Below, piece after piece: positions 1-12,150 of a stretch of DNA of 64,000 bases (the first letter of the stretch is position 1; each line of letters begins with the position of its first letter). The notes below the pieces were generated by a model, which was given only the letters and a program-made list of their open reading frames with translations, ran no database searches and had not been told where the DNA came from. The translations under genes and the position numbers were made by a program. Source of the stretch: Polytrichum commune (Eukaryota; Streptophyta; Polytrichopsida; Polytrichales; Polytrichaceae); the NCBI GenBank assembly GCA_950295325.1, contig OX485809.1:23138144-23202143 (forward strand), written 5' to 3'.

Positions 1-49
1 TGGGCATGTCAATCACTATGGATTAAGAACATGATTTACTTTTACTTAG

Positions 50-84
50 GGGTTGTTTACACCATGGACCATGAAGTCATCCTA
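50..84 (+). repeat. Left member of an inverted pair (with 4523-4558)
   Basis: GGTTGTTTACACCATGGACC then ATGAAGT matches, as reverse complement, ACTTCATGGTCCATGATGTA + AAGCGGCC at 4528-4556. The pair could be terminal repeats of one ~4.5-kb element or two unrelated insertions of one family. Confidence 0.4.
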
Positions 85-3000
85 GGGCCATATATATAAA
101 ATTTGTGATTAGTTGTTGAACTCGTCACAGGAGCACTTTGGTTTACACAAGGAAAACAATGTCAGAGTGACCATGGAGTTCAAGGTCCGCAAAAGACATA
201 TTCGAAGGCCTACATTATCCATTAACATGGTCCAATGGGTTTTGTGGTGAAATAAGCAAAAGAGGTGATCTGGTAAAAAAAGGTAGGGACCCGTAGCAAA
301 GAAATGTTGTTATAATTTATTTTTAATGAAATTTTTTTGGGGGGTTGTGGATACAACGGCAGCTCCCTTTATTATATATTAACAGTAGTATTTTGAACCA
401 CAATAGAAAAGACCTTTGTTTGCAGCATTATCTCATTTTTCTTGCATCCTTGTTTTGGCATAGTTTGGATACTAGTGTGTCAAGTTTTTCTTCAAAACAT
501 GAAAAAATGTTGTAGATGAGGAGTCACGTAGAAAGTCATAATGGGAGTGGTCATGAAATTCATAATGAATGCAAGAAATGGCAGCTCCAATTTTCAAGAA
601 AAACCAAACATTGATTTCTCAAATGGTACATGATCATAATTTACGCCCCTTTCTTTCTAGTGCATTTCACCCTCCTCTGACTACACCTATGTTCATTTTT
701 TTGCAAGGAGAACGATTAGAAAGTCCTCTTGAAACTAAAATCTTATAACGCTAGAAAAAAAAATGGGGCAAAAACAACAAATAAGCAACTTGTGGAAAGA
801 AGAAAGGGTGACCAACAAAACAAAAAACAAGAAAATGAAGAAAACCGAGGAGAAGGATGTGATTGAGGTTGGCGAATCTGATGAAGAGGAGGTTATGGGG
901 AAAATGAAGTCCAAAGATTTTGATGTACATCACTTAATTGTTATTAAAGAAAAAATGGACAAGGAATTTGCAAAAATAGCAAAAAATAAGGTAAAATTTT
1001 ATAACAACAATTTTTTTCTAAAATAAATAAGGTTGTATGAGACGGTATACAGTCGAATAAGGTTGAATGAGGTGGCCGTAGAAGGCCTTAGCTGTAAGTC
1101 CCTATGTCCCTCTCCCCCAAAATTGATGTTGAAGTACTATATTTAATAATACTCGCGCATGAGAGGATTTGAATCCATTTTTCTTCCATTTAAAACATTT
1201 CTTCCTCCCCTTTCTAATCACTAATCCATCTCGTATGTTCCGTCTTTACCTACTCACGTTTTGGGCAAACCAACCTGTACACTTACTCCTTGTTGGATGC
1301 CTAAACCTTTGCCTTCAAAGGCCAATGTACATGTTCATTTGCCCTAGTCCCGATTCACATTGTTTTCATGTACGACGTACTCTTACATTTTGTTATGCTA
1401 CATTTACTAACTTCAATTTATTTGTTTGTTTGTTTTTAGGTTTTCATTATGTTTTTTCTTCAAATATTAAATTATGGATGAAATTACGTATTCAATTAGT
1501 GGGTGCAATTAAAGGTTTCAACCATGTTTAGTTATCATACAAAATAAATACAAATTCATTCTCAAATAACATATGATTGTTTCATGAGTTGATAGGAACA
1601 AAAATATAGGTGGTTTCAAAAAATTGATGAATGGCATGACAATAAGACAAATTTGCACAACCACATGCATGCTAGTAGTATAGAATCATAGAAAGAAGAT
1701 GTCATTTCATATGTACCTACTTTGTATTAAGAAACTATTGCCACATCACCAATTGTCACAACAACAACACCAATAAAACAACAATTTAAAAAAAAATTAT
1801 GCTATAACATATTTTTGGTAATTATAAGGCTCTTCTTGCATCAATCCAAGAATCCACTAATTTTTTAAATAAAATGAATAAAATTTGTTATTCTTCTAGA
1901 TAAATTCTAATTATTCTTTTACTATATCAGCCTCACTGTTATTGTTTGTTTTTGAGATGTTGTATTTATTTTGAAGTTTATACTATCACAAACTTTCGAT
2001 CAGTAATTTATGCTTTATTATAGCTTCACAAAGAGATTATTTGACTTCTTAATGTCTTTCAGTAAAAATAAATATGTTTCTACATCATTTACTTCATCTG
2101 AAATTGGAGCATTTTCTTTAACAATATTTTTATTTTTATTTTAACAAATCTATTTTTTTCTTCCATAACATACTATCCTTGCGTATTTCTCCCTCGCTAA
2201 CTCTTTTAGGTTATTTATTTTTAGCTTCAAAAACTCATAATATCAGACATATTATTTAAAGACATTTCAAATTGCTTTATTATCAACCTTCATCTACCCT
2301 TCAAAATTCCAAATGTTATTTCCACACACAATCTAGTTGAACACTAATTAAAATTTCAATTTGCCTCCTTACTATATAATGTAATATTTTCACTCTTAAA
2401 TAAATAATAGATCCAATGCCGCACACCTCTCAATGAGGAGTGTCCGCAACACCATGGACACAAAGGGGACCCCGGAGTGACACCCGGGACTTGTGGCATT
2501 ATAAGTGAGAGGGCCCAAATGATCCTAGTATGAGTGAGGGCCCTGGGTGTTGCAAACGCCTCCCACCCACAGAGACTAAGAGTCACAAGGGTAAGGTCAT
2601 GAGCATTGGGTAGTTTATGATGTCTTTTCATAATGGTTAAGAACTCCCCAATCGGAGGCGTGAGCTAAGAGATATGACAATTAGAGTAGGACTTTGCCTA
2701 GGGACAACGTCCAACACTCAAGGGGACGTTGTGGTGGGACATCAGTGACCTAGGAGTAACGCCCATGCCAAGACTGCTAAGATTAGGATAGCCAAAACTC
2801 CTGTAAAATTTGTATGAGTGGGGCAAGTGCAGAGTCTATCAGCATCTATGTAAAGAGTAAATATCAATGAATTGGTTGTTGGATAGAATCAAAGATCAGA
2901 CAACGAAGTTATAAAGGTTTAAAGTTGTTGGGGGTTCCAGACCTTGCGGCTAAAGGAAAACGTCTAATTGGCCCAACTTAGACAAGAGACAAAAAGGTAT

Positions 3001-4522
3001 TTGACGGTGGGGTAGGGGCCTTGCACAAAATCTTAAAGGTTTTTATGGAAAGGCGGTTTTGCCGACCGACCCCGCCCATTGTAGAAGAACGCAGCCTCCA
3101 CAGGCGTTGGCCAAGTATGATTTGGGTTATTGTAGTGTTGCTCTGACAATGCGATGATCAACTCAATATTGGATGGACATGAATAGAAGTCTGCACTTAA
3201 CCATTGGCAACCTACTAGGGGGGAGAATTCCGAATGCATGTGTAGAAGGATTTGTTAACCAAACTATGAGCTTGGAGGTTGGTATGGGGAGCTAACCATA
3301 CGCATGTGTAAGATGTGCAAGGCTAGCGCTCATAAAACTTGCTAGAATTGTGAAACATTGAAGATAAGTTAAAGTAAGCTAGCAAGAGTCGCGACATCCA
3401 AGGCCTTGCTGGATATGCAACGTCTCCTATAAGTTTATATGGTTAGAATTTGCATTCTATGCATGCATGTTCAATTCTTAAAACCTTAAAAAATCCAATT
3501 GTAAAGACTTCTTGCCTAGCCAAACCCATACTATATAGTTTGGTTCAACAATTCCATGTATAATTATTGAATGAAAAGACTTTCTACAGTAATTTTATTT
3601 TTCACCAACTACCGGAGCTAGAACATGAATATGTGACCCATTTATTAACCCTATAATATAAAGTATACCATGCAACTAGTCAAATTTTAAAGCTAAAATT
3701 CCAAAACATGATTCACTTAGAGCTTAAACAAAAACTGGTTGAAGATGTTTCCTAACAACTCTCCAAAACTCCTTTATTATTTAATAATGCACTCGTGTGG
3801 ACTCCATACAAATCTCCTATACTTTGCAATTCATCACCACGACCCAACCTATGCAATGATATTGCTACCGTCTCCTGCATTGGCACAATATCCCTAAAAC
3901 GAGTATCCTCTTTCTTCAATAAGGGCCCAACCTCTCACATAAAAATTTGAATGTAATGTATTTCACTTGGGTTTGCTTCCTAGACCCTTTCTTCATGCAC
4001 AAACCCAATAACAAGCGGTCTACAAATTCATACATTCATTATTGACTTCATATGCTCCTCTTTTTCTGCCTCATACTCTCATAAACTAAGCTCAAAATTG
4101 CAAATTTCTCCCATCACCTTTGCAAAAGCAATGCTTGAATGTCCACAACATATTTCACAAGCATGTACAAAAATATGTATAATCCTAAAAGCAAAAGAAA
4201 TCTTCTCCTCCTCTCCTTCATTGCAACCATGATTGTTGAAACTCAGGGTGAAAGCCAACAAAAACAAGAAGTGAAGAGAAGTGAAGCCAAGAAAAGACAA
4301 GATAATGATCACACTTGAATTTATTTTTTCAAAACTGCCCTTTTAGGGCTTACATTTAAAAAAATCAGAACATCCACTTTTTGGTGCATGGTCATTCCTC
4401 TTTATCCACATTCGGTTTACACCTAGTGAGGGGCCCAAAGGCTTTGTATTTTGATTTTTTAGGAAATTGGACCATAGAAGTTGGACCATCAAGTCGAACC
4501 ATGGAAAAGGCCATCTTTCATG
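85..4522. other. Decayed intergenic DNA, no gene recognised
   Basis: AT-rich. A Lys/Glu-rich 87-codon ORF at 763-1026 (MGQKQQISNLWKEER..., KDVIEVGESDEEE) has the look of a transposon accessory protein end but matches nothing recognised. 2390-3250 is GC-richer with frequent GGGAC/GTCCC words and could be an old LTR-type element; no borders seen. The rest holds short ORFs without motifs. Confidence 0.5.
1259..1320 (+). repeat. Dispersed repeat F, copy 1
   Basis: TTTTGGGCAAACCAACCTGT, ACACTTACTCCTTGTTGGAT and GCCTAAACCTTTGCCTTCAA match 41663-41722 with few differences. Confidence 0.6.
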
Positions 4523-4558
4523 GTCCCACTTCATGGTCCATGATGTAAAGCGGCCTTA
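4523..4558 (-). repeat. Right member of an inverted pair (with 50-84)
   Basis: TGGTCCCACTTCATGGTCCA, then TGATGTAAAGCGGCC. The preceding 100 bp also repeats the word GGACCAT/ATGGTCC several times, so it may be a subterminal repeat array. Confidence 0.4.
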
Positions 4559-4682
4559 TTCTCTATCTTCTTATAGTTGCCATCCATAAATTTTCATCAC
4601 CCTTTCTTTGCAATTTCCCCCCCTTCCCCCCCCCCCCCCCCCCAACTCCTCAAAGTGGGACAAAATCGTGGGTTTGATCTTT

Positions 4683-5055
4683 CTTTGAGAAAACTTTTCA
4701 ACAAGAGTTTGTTAGCTCATTGTGTATTGGAGCCTACGTTGAAAGTTGGGTGAGATTTTTGAGACCACCTGATGCCATCTCAAAAGTTTGAGAGAATTTT
4801 GGGATCTAAAATAAGATATGTGCATGGAATCCATTGTCTTAAATTAGGGGTTGTCCTATGCAAGGCCAGCTTGGCCCACCCATCCTAATATGACAAGCTA
4901 GGAAACCGGTTTCCAATACCACTCTCCATGTATAATGATTTAAGCATAAGCTTTAAGAAAACTTGCGTGATGTTGTGTTAATTCTCGTAAACTCAGGGTG
5001 TGGGATTGAATGCATGGTTTCATCTGCTCTGCTTTACGGATAACTGTAACAACAA
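4683..5055 (+). repeat. Dispersed direct repeat H, copy 1
   Basis: Similar to 6160-6500 in the same order and orientation: AAAGTTGGGTGA, CTCAAAA..TTTG..GAATTTT.GGG.TCT, CTAGCTTGGCCCAC-like and GATTTAGCAT-like blocks. Too diverged for a recent duplication. No LTR borders (TG...CA) were recognised. Confidence 0.55.
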
Positions 5056-6159
5056 CCCTTCTTCTGCCAAAATCTGGATGAGAACTTCAATTTTGCTTTA
5101 CTGGACCCAGTGTGATTTTTTTTATAAAAAATTTTAAAAAACATTTTGGAGACCATGGACCCAAGGAAGGTGATAAGTAAGTAGGACAAAAACGTGATGC
5201 CCATTGCCTAGCCTCCGACTTTGGCATGGAGGGCCACCCACTAGGTGTTCAGTTATGAGCTGCGTTCCCAAAATGGGCACAAATGATTGAGAGAATCAAG
5301 GGTATGAATAGCCATAGCCCGACGTGTTTAGCACACTACGTCCGCCCGGGGACCAGATTACAGGAGACTTATAATACTTATACCCTTCACTTTTATGTGG
5401 TTCCCCGGCCCCTAGCTACCTTCTCCTATTCCCAAACGGAGTCCTCGTTCCCCCTTTGAATTTGGGCCCTCGGGTCCAAATAAAACCGTGCACAGCTCAG
5501 TGACGGGCAGTGACGGGCAGTGACAGGCAAGCAGCCCCGGGCTACAGGACTGGCCCTATTTTGATCGCCCCATTCCGCAAAGAATAGGCGTGGCTTAATT
5601 TTGTCTACCTGCCCAACTGAAGGATTTCAAAAGTGTGCCATACATAGCCCAACTCCCTTCAACTGTCTCCCAAATTTACCAAGTTCATCGCACGCACCTC
5701 CCTCATAAATAAATAAACCCGGCCCCCACTTTAGAAGGTTCTGCCGAGCACTCTAATCCCCACTATATATGGAGATGAGATTGCCCCCCCCCCCCCAAAT
5801 CCACTTCCTTTGGTGACAATATATGGAGCTACCGTCATTGTGTATGTTTGACAAAGTTTTTGACACGCAAGAACTTGCACACAAATAGATTGCACGTCAA
5901 TCGACACACACGATTTAGGTTTTGACATGTCGTGTGACTTGGGAAGAAGAAAAACCACACGTCGATTGGCACTTTAGAAATTGAAACGCCACGTACTACT
6001 AGGCATGTGACGTTGAGGTGACATTGTAGAAGAAGAAGATGTAGATGTTGATTGACATTCATTTTTGTTTTTGAAAACGTCACGTGACACTTTGGATTTG
6101 AGAGTTGAACATCAAACATACACGCTGGTTACCATAAAGCACCTTGAAAAGAGACCAAA
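5056..6159. other. Unassigned, partly GC-rich intergenic DNA
   Basis: Between the two H repeats. 5200-5600 is GC-rich (CCCGGGCTACAGG, GGTTCCCCGGCCCC) without an ORF of note. 5785-5797 is a C-run. 5850-6110 repeats ACGT-rich words (CACGTCGATTGGC, TCACGTGAC). No gene recognised. Confidence 0.45.
5497..5530. repeat. Triplicated CAGTGACGGG decamer
   Basis: CAGTGACGGGCAGTGACGGG CAGTGACAGG-type tandem in an unusually GC-rich stretch (5200-5600) of this part of the window. Confidence 0.8.
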
Positions 6160-6500
6160 CTCCTCTTTGGGAGAGACTTCCCTATTAAGCTCATAAGCTC
6201 GTGTTGTGTCAAAGCCTTGTTTTGTAAAGTTGGGTGAAGAATGTCTTGGACAATCTCAAAAACTTTGTAGGAATTTTAGGGTCTTAAAAAGGACATCCAT
6301 GGACCCATCGCTCTGAATCTCTCTCAATTAGGTTTTCAGGAGACTAGCTTGGCCCACAAATCCTATCCACGACAAGTCAAATACTCAGGTTTCTTTATAG
6401 CATGGCCCCATTGATTTAGCATGCTACTATTACGCCCCGACTCACCATTCAACCAACCTCACCTTGAGTTTGATCTAGAGGCTTTACGAATAATCCTAAC
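6160..6500 (+). repeat. Dispersed direct repeat H, copy 2
   Basis: Counterpart of 4683-5055, about 1.5 kb downstream. Shared blocks include TTGTAAAGTTGGGTGA, TCTCAAAAACTTT and TAGCTTGGCCCACAAATCCTA. The pair could be eroded ends of one element or two independent insertions. Confidence 0.55.
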
Positions 6501-7270
6501 GAACAAGTTGTTGAAGGGGAGGCCGAGCGGAATGAAACCATACTAGGCTTAGTGAGTGATTTCCGAAGTCATGCATTGCTTGTACTAGATCTTTTGTCTA
6601 CCAATACAAATGTCTAAGTACGGGTTATAATCACATATGATTATGAATATTCACTAAAGTTCATAATATCATGGGTTGAATAAGCAAATATGATGAGTTT
6701 CACTAGACGATCATGGAAGTGTAATATCAAATACACTATTTTGGATAAACAACATTATTTTGAGCGTCCTTCGGTTCTTGAAAGAAGGGTTTGGTTCACA
6801 ATTTTGGTAATAATTATGATACATTCAGGATTTCAAATTGCTGTGATTTTGGAATTTGCAAACTTTCTTAAAGACTAAACCCTAACCCTAAAACCTTCGT
6901 AGATGGTATTTAAACATGGTATCCACACAATTTGATGCCGAAAGTGAGAATGATCTAAGTGGGAAATTTCATAGGCGTCAATGTCAACCGTGAATGCACA
7001 CTAAATACCGTGTTGGGTGTAGACATGGACTCTCCCCTACATAATTATAAGATGGCACTAAATTTGGTAGGGAATCCAAGTCAACCACACGTTTGGCTGA
7101 ATTTCGGGCAACTTGGATCTATCAATCCAATGTTGTTGGACAAGAATGCCGCTTGGAAAGCAACCCGTTTCGGTAGTTGCATGAGTCAAGGCGGAGGTAT
7201 CACAAAGTAACTTCTAGGATCTTCCGTTATGAGCACGATACGTTTTTTTTAAATAAAAATAAACTTGAGC
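6501..7270. other. No gene recognised
   Basis: Small ORFs at 6690-6878 and 6959-7210 show no domain and no codon bias. AT-rich. Confidence 0.5.
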
Positions 7271-7853
7271 TGTACACCGTTTATGGTATTTAGTGTCATG
7301 TAGACAATTTGCGAAGGGCCTAAATTAGACGCCTAGAGGTCTCAAAGTGTCACGTGCGCTAGTTGTCAGTATGATTCCATTTGCCAACATCAGTAACTTC
7401 TTTACGTGAAAGAAACATCTACATTATGACATTGAGAGTAACACGTTGGGATATGTTAGATGCTAGTCTTACAGTTAGTATATATGCAAGGGGAAAAATA
7501 TTTTGAGTGTACTAATGGCAAGTGTCATGTGTTTACATTTTGGTATGCAAGACGTAGATATTCTTGAGCATACTAATGGCAAGTGTCATTTGTGTACAAT
7601 TTAGTCAACTTGTGGACCATTGTGTACAATTTAGTCAACTTGTGGACCATTGTGTCACATAGGCATGCACCTCATAACATTATTGAACATACTCGTGCCA
7701 AGAGATGAGTAAGGGCACTTGAACGCCAAGTGTCATACGTTGACACTTATGGTGAAGTTGTTAATCATCGATGTAACCTAGCATATGCTTCAAAAAAATA
7801 GGGTGATTGACATTATTACACATGTGACATTAAATAGCATAAACAATGTAGTA
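7271..7853 (+). mobile_element. MITE-like element, family A copy 1
   Basis: Ends match in inverse orientation: GTTTATGGTATTTAGTGTCATG at the left, CATGTGACATTAAATAGCATAAAC at the right. The interior is similar throughout to the reverse complement of 23878-24424 (shared GCAAGTGTCATGTG, TTGTGGACCATTGTGT, TAGGCATGCACCTC, TCATGCCAAGAGA-like blocks). It has no ORF of note. A 30-bp tandem duplication (TGTACAATTTAGTCAACTTG...) lies at 7590-7650. Its target duplication was not resolved. Confidence 0.75.
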
Positions 7854-7985
7854 GTATAAGAACTAAGTAATGTCGGCATGGGGGACTCAAGGTGAGTTTC
7901 CATGTAGGCTGCTCGCCCACTAAAATAAGAACAAACATGCCCAAATGTAGAGGGAATCTAGTGGATTAGGGTTCGTATGTGCCAA

Positions 7986-8370
7986 CTACACTAAACATGA
8001 TATTTAGTGTCACCAATTTGAAATGTCTTGCTCAAGACTAATTGTAAACAATGGTATAGTGTCACCAACACTAAACGTTAACCCAACATTATATGTCATT
8101 ATTGTAAATTTTTCGGGGGATTATAGAGATATAGTGTTGCCATGACCGTCACTTACCAAGTGATTTTTCATCCAAATTTCAATCACCCGTGACAATATTT
8201 CATCACGAGTTGCTGACAAGAGAAGGTGGGAGGTTTTGGCCAATGGAAGAGAACTCATCCATCATCCATGACAATGTTTGTTCAATTATTCATAGGAAGT
8301 GTCATCCAAAAAGTTAGCATAGTGGCTATAAATACCATGTGACACTAAACATCATAATTAGGTGTCGCTA
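7986..8370 (+). mobile_element. MITE-like element, family B copy 1
   Basis: Begins CTACACTAAACATGATATTT and ends GACACTAAACATCATAATTAGGTGTCG. The interior (TTTTTCATCCAAATTTCAATC, CATCATCCATGACAATGTTT, AAGTGTCATCCAAAAAG) matches the reverse complement of 42750-43140. It is non-coding. Confidence 0.75.
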
Positions 8371-9720
8371 CTCCCATCTTCTCAAATCCGGGCCCACTCA
8401 CTAACCTCCTCCTCACGATTACCAAGGATGGAGTTCTAGACCATCATTGGTTCTTTTGAATCGTCAACGAGCTTCAACTCTTAGGTGACCGGCACTTGTA
8501 AGCTAAAGATTTTTAATGAACGCATGGGAGTCTAGCGGCCCATGCCCATAACCCTCCACATTCTAGCAGACCGTCAGAACGTGGCTGGATGACTACTCCT
8601 CAACCACATGCAAACACGCACCTCCAACCCAATATTATATAGAACCTAGTGGACAAGCGGCCTACATGGAAACTCACCTTAGTGCTCACGCGTGAGGCCT
8701 CGGTTACTTCCCTAGAAGGCTCCTAGGAAACATGTGAGCCGTGTAAAGGGGAGGGGATGCCGTTATCCCAATAGTAAACCCTCCATGATTTCGGGCCAAC
8801 CGTCCATGGGCATGCGTGCGTCACCCGGATTGGATAAGCTTGCTCGCAAACTACCGGATAAGAATGTAATTTTGTAGCATTCATTAGTTGGGAAAAACAC
8901 TGTACTATATACCTCTTTTTATGATTTACCTCTGGCAAGCCCCATCTTTGGGGATTGGGATAGCAATGAACTCATGCTTTTCCTCACCACACGACGACCA
9001 AATAAGCGTTTTGCCAAGCTTCGAAGAAGCTCACGAATGATTGATATGCCCAAGAATCTCCTCACATTCCATTTCGGAGCCTAGTTTAGGGAGTTTTTCT
9101 TTTCTTTTCTTTTTTGTTCCCGGGAGGGTTTGATAAGGTACACAATGTGACTCGGGGATCCACATCGGCCGTGGGGCCCTGCCCAACTGCCACCCCACCC
9201 AATTCAAGGCAAAGATTGGATGCATGGAGCCTAAATCATGGAACAAAATAACACCAAATTCCCTCTTCCCCTCCCGATCAGCTAAACCTAGTGCCACGAA
9301 TCTCCGGAATAGACGTCACCCAATACGCCCGTTGGCCAATGATGAATATAATGGCGCTTGACTTGGCTCTCCGCAAGTTCAATGTTCATAATTGAAGGCC
9401 TTGTATGTAGGCTCTCCTCTTCGGTGTTCATGACCGTTCCTCAAACCGTTGTGAGTGGAGAAAGGGAAGTATCATCCAACATATGATGAACTTGTTGACC
9501 TCCTAGACGTTTGTGGTTGATTCATCTCAAGGGACTTGGATTGGGTTCTTTTGAGGCTATTTGCAGTGTCGAATTGACGGAATCAAATGAGTATATGGGT
9601 TGCATACTATTTCTGGGGCTTGTGAGGTTGGATGAATGAGAGGTATGCTTGTATGCGATGATTCTTTCTTTTGATCGTTGTTTGGGAGAGCAAAGAGTGG
9701 ATGACAATGGGGTGTAATAT
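8371..9720. other. No gene recognised
   Basis: Short minus-strand ORFs at 8723-8938 and 9031-9297 lack motifs. Mixed composition; nothing repetitive noted. Confidence 0.5.
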
Positions 9721-10094
9721 GTGCGCACCAGAGCCCTACATTGGGTGCCCATACCCATACCCATGCCCATACCCATGCCCATGCCCATACCCACCCATGC
9801 CCATGGGTTTTGGGTGGGCATGGGTGCAATATTATTGTTCATGGGTGGGCATGGGTGGGGCACAATTACACAATCATACAAGACACATTACACAATTACA
9901 CAATACACATTACATAATTTTTGAATACATGGGCGCAATTTGAATAGCATGGGTGGGCATGGGTGGGCGTGGGTGGGCACATGCCATGCTATGTGTGGGC
10001 ATGGGTGGGCATGGGTGGGCATAGGTCACTGCTGATGGGCATGGTCTGGGTATGGGTGCAGTTAAAAAGGAAAATGTTGGGCTCTGGTGCGCAC
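9721..10094. mobile_element. MITE-like element carrying a CCCAT / GGGTGGGCAT minisatellite
   Basis: Inverted ends GTGCGCACCAGAGCCC at 9721 and GGGCTCTGGTGCGCAC ending at 10094. The inside has CCCATACCCATG-type repeats (9749-9806) on one side and GGGTGGGCATGGGTGGGC repeats (9818-10025) on the other, so the repeats themselves are arranged inversely. An AC-rich middle (TTACACAATTACACAA) separates them. The Met/Gly or Pro ORFs reading through it are repeat artefacts. Confidence 0.75.
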
Positions 10095-11857
10095 CCACGT
10101 TCCTAGCAAAGTCAGGAAAAACGATTTAAACCAATGTCATTCATTCTACTTAGAGATGATAAAGAGATCATATGAAAATCATTACGTAAAGTAAAAGAAT
10201 TAGCTATGAAACAACTTCTTTTCTTTCTGGTTACTAGTGGCCACTTTGCTAAGGTGAGGTGAATTGATTTACACGTGCATGTTAAAAAGACCTGAGGTGC
10301 CACCTCCACTCTTTGTGGGTAAGAGGTGGCGCCAACTAGCTTCATATGGGTGGAGTGGAGTCACCCAACAATTGGGACCCAACACTAAGGTTCAATATTG
10401 GAGTACCCAACGAGCTTCATTGTGAGTTGTATATGGAGCCCAACCTCCCATCCAAGGGTTCACATTGCCTATGGTTTAGTTGAGTGTGGTGACTGGTGCT
10501 GCCACTTTCTCCTCCATCCTCCACCCCTCTAGTACCCTCTTGCTCGCTCTACTTTTACCTTACAAACTATTTGCCCTTGTCGTGCCAATCAATGGCGCCA
10601 CCTTTTGATTTTGGTAGAATTTAAGAAGTTTGGGAATAGAATTTCAAGTTTCATAGTGGAGTGCATTGGGGTGCTTGGAGGTGGCTTGCATATATTCTTA
10701 TTTTGAGTTTGTACTAGGTATATATTCCCAAAGGCAATTCAATCTTGTTGATTTCCCTTGTGATGAGGTTACGAATTCATGAATGGGAGGAGTGGAATTC
10801 CGATGGTCTGGAATTGAGAGTTGAATTTGAATAGTGAGAGGTTTGGATACCTACTAGTAGCATCAAATTTTGTAATCGTAGTTGGACCTTTTGATGCACT
10901 TTTGCTCATGCGAAGGCCAATCCCCCCCCTCCCCCCCGCCCGCAAGTTGATATTTTTGGGTGTAGAATTGCATTAGGTACTTCAAGTGTATGATGTGTCA
11001 ACGTTGATCGTCTTATATGTGTGCAAATTGATTCAATTTGGGTGCACATTGACGTTTTAGAGGGTTGGTGACCTAAGGGGTTGCTAAGTGCTTGAAATGT
11101 TGATATGTGCATGTTGATCTTCTCATACATTTGCAAACTAGTTGAACTTTGGAAGCCTTTAGAGGTTAAGTGCTAGTGCAATGTTTTTTTGAATGTGCAT
11201 CCAATTTCAATGGGTTTGTTCAATTTCAATACATAGCCAACTTCCCCTTACGGTTTTTGCCCACTTCTAGACCGCACAAATAAGTTTGGGGCTACTTATT
11301 CACTTGCTATTTTACATGTGGGGGCCATTGTTCATCTTATCAAAGCATACATCTAGCCTTGGATTTTTGTCATGTACAATTAGAAGTTGCCACCCAAATT
11401 GACATATAGGTTATGTACATTTGCCAAATACCCCTTTAACTCATCTAAATGTAGCCACCATGAACTCCACAAAAATACCACAAGCTCGCCACCTTCACTA
11501 CTTTTGAACTCAACATGTAGCCATATCTACTGAGAAATAATAAGGTTTGTTATGAGGTGTGTACATAGTAGGTATTGTCTTGATTACATTCTTAATCACT
11601 TATACCCTCTCACATGTGGTTAGAATGTGTGAGTCACAAGGCCACTTAATAAGAGCGACTATTATTAAGATAATAGTAATTTAGTCTTAATTTAAGGTCA
11701 AGGGGAATATTTTGGCAACCCTCGTAGAGAGAGGGTTGCCTCCCTCCTAAAAGTGGGTTCAGGTTTTGTTGTTGGTCCAAGGGGACTCTCCCCCACCCAC
11801 TTTGGAGAGTGAGTTGGGTTGAACATGGGGGGAGGTAGACATGCCTTGGATATGAAC
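10095..11857. other. No gene recognised
   Basis: Contains short C/G homopolymers (10921-10938) and words such as TTGCAAATTGATTC / TTGCAAACTAGTTG repeated loosely. No coding signal. Confidence 0.5.
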
Positions 11858-12150
11858 ACACACTTAGTGCAAGATGATAGGAAAACCTTGACCATGCATG
11901 TTATTTTGCCTCATAAATTTTGGACCTTGTATGAATATCTTATTCACTATTAAGTGAAGAATCTTGTGCTCATCAAGTGGTCATATAACCCCCCGCCCCC
12001 TCCAATCATGTTGACTATTGAGCCTAGAATAGTTAGCATATTTTGAACACGTATTGCAATCTCTTGTAAACATGTGTCTCATTGATGCCAGTTCTTAGAC
12101 CCGCACCTAACCACATACTAGTCAAATACAAATGCCCAAAGTATTGTTAT
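11858..12150 (+). repeat. Dispersed repeat G, copy 1
   Basis: AGTGCAAGATGATAGG, ATGAATATCTTATTCA, AAGAATCTTGTGCTCATCAA, TGGTCATATAACC, C-run, ATGTTGACTATTGAGCCTAG, AATCTCTTGTAAACATGTGTC, then CCACATACTAGTCAAATAC. The same order recurs at 31505, 41035, 51525 and 58840. Confidence 0.6.

Noticed and set aside
1155-1180. tRNA T-arm (GGATTTGAATCC)
   Set aside because: The word is near-palindromic and no D-arm, anticodon arm or acceptor stem can be placed around it on either strand.
9522-9943. ORFs with repeated Met-Gly, Trp-Ala or Pro-Ile units
   Set aside because: They are translations of the CCCAT/GGGCATGG minisatellite in several frames, on both strands.
9749-10025. Telomere-like or CRISPR-like repeat array
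   Set aside because: The unit is CCCATR/GGGTGGGCAT, not a plant telomere repeat (TTTAGGG), and it lacks the regular unique spacers of a CRISPR array. The DNA is eukaryotic and the array lies inside inverted ends.
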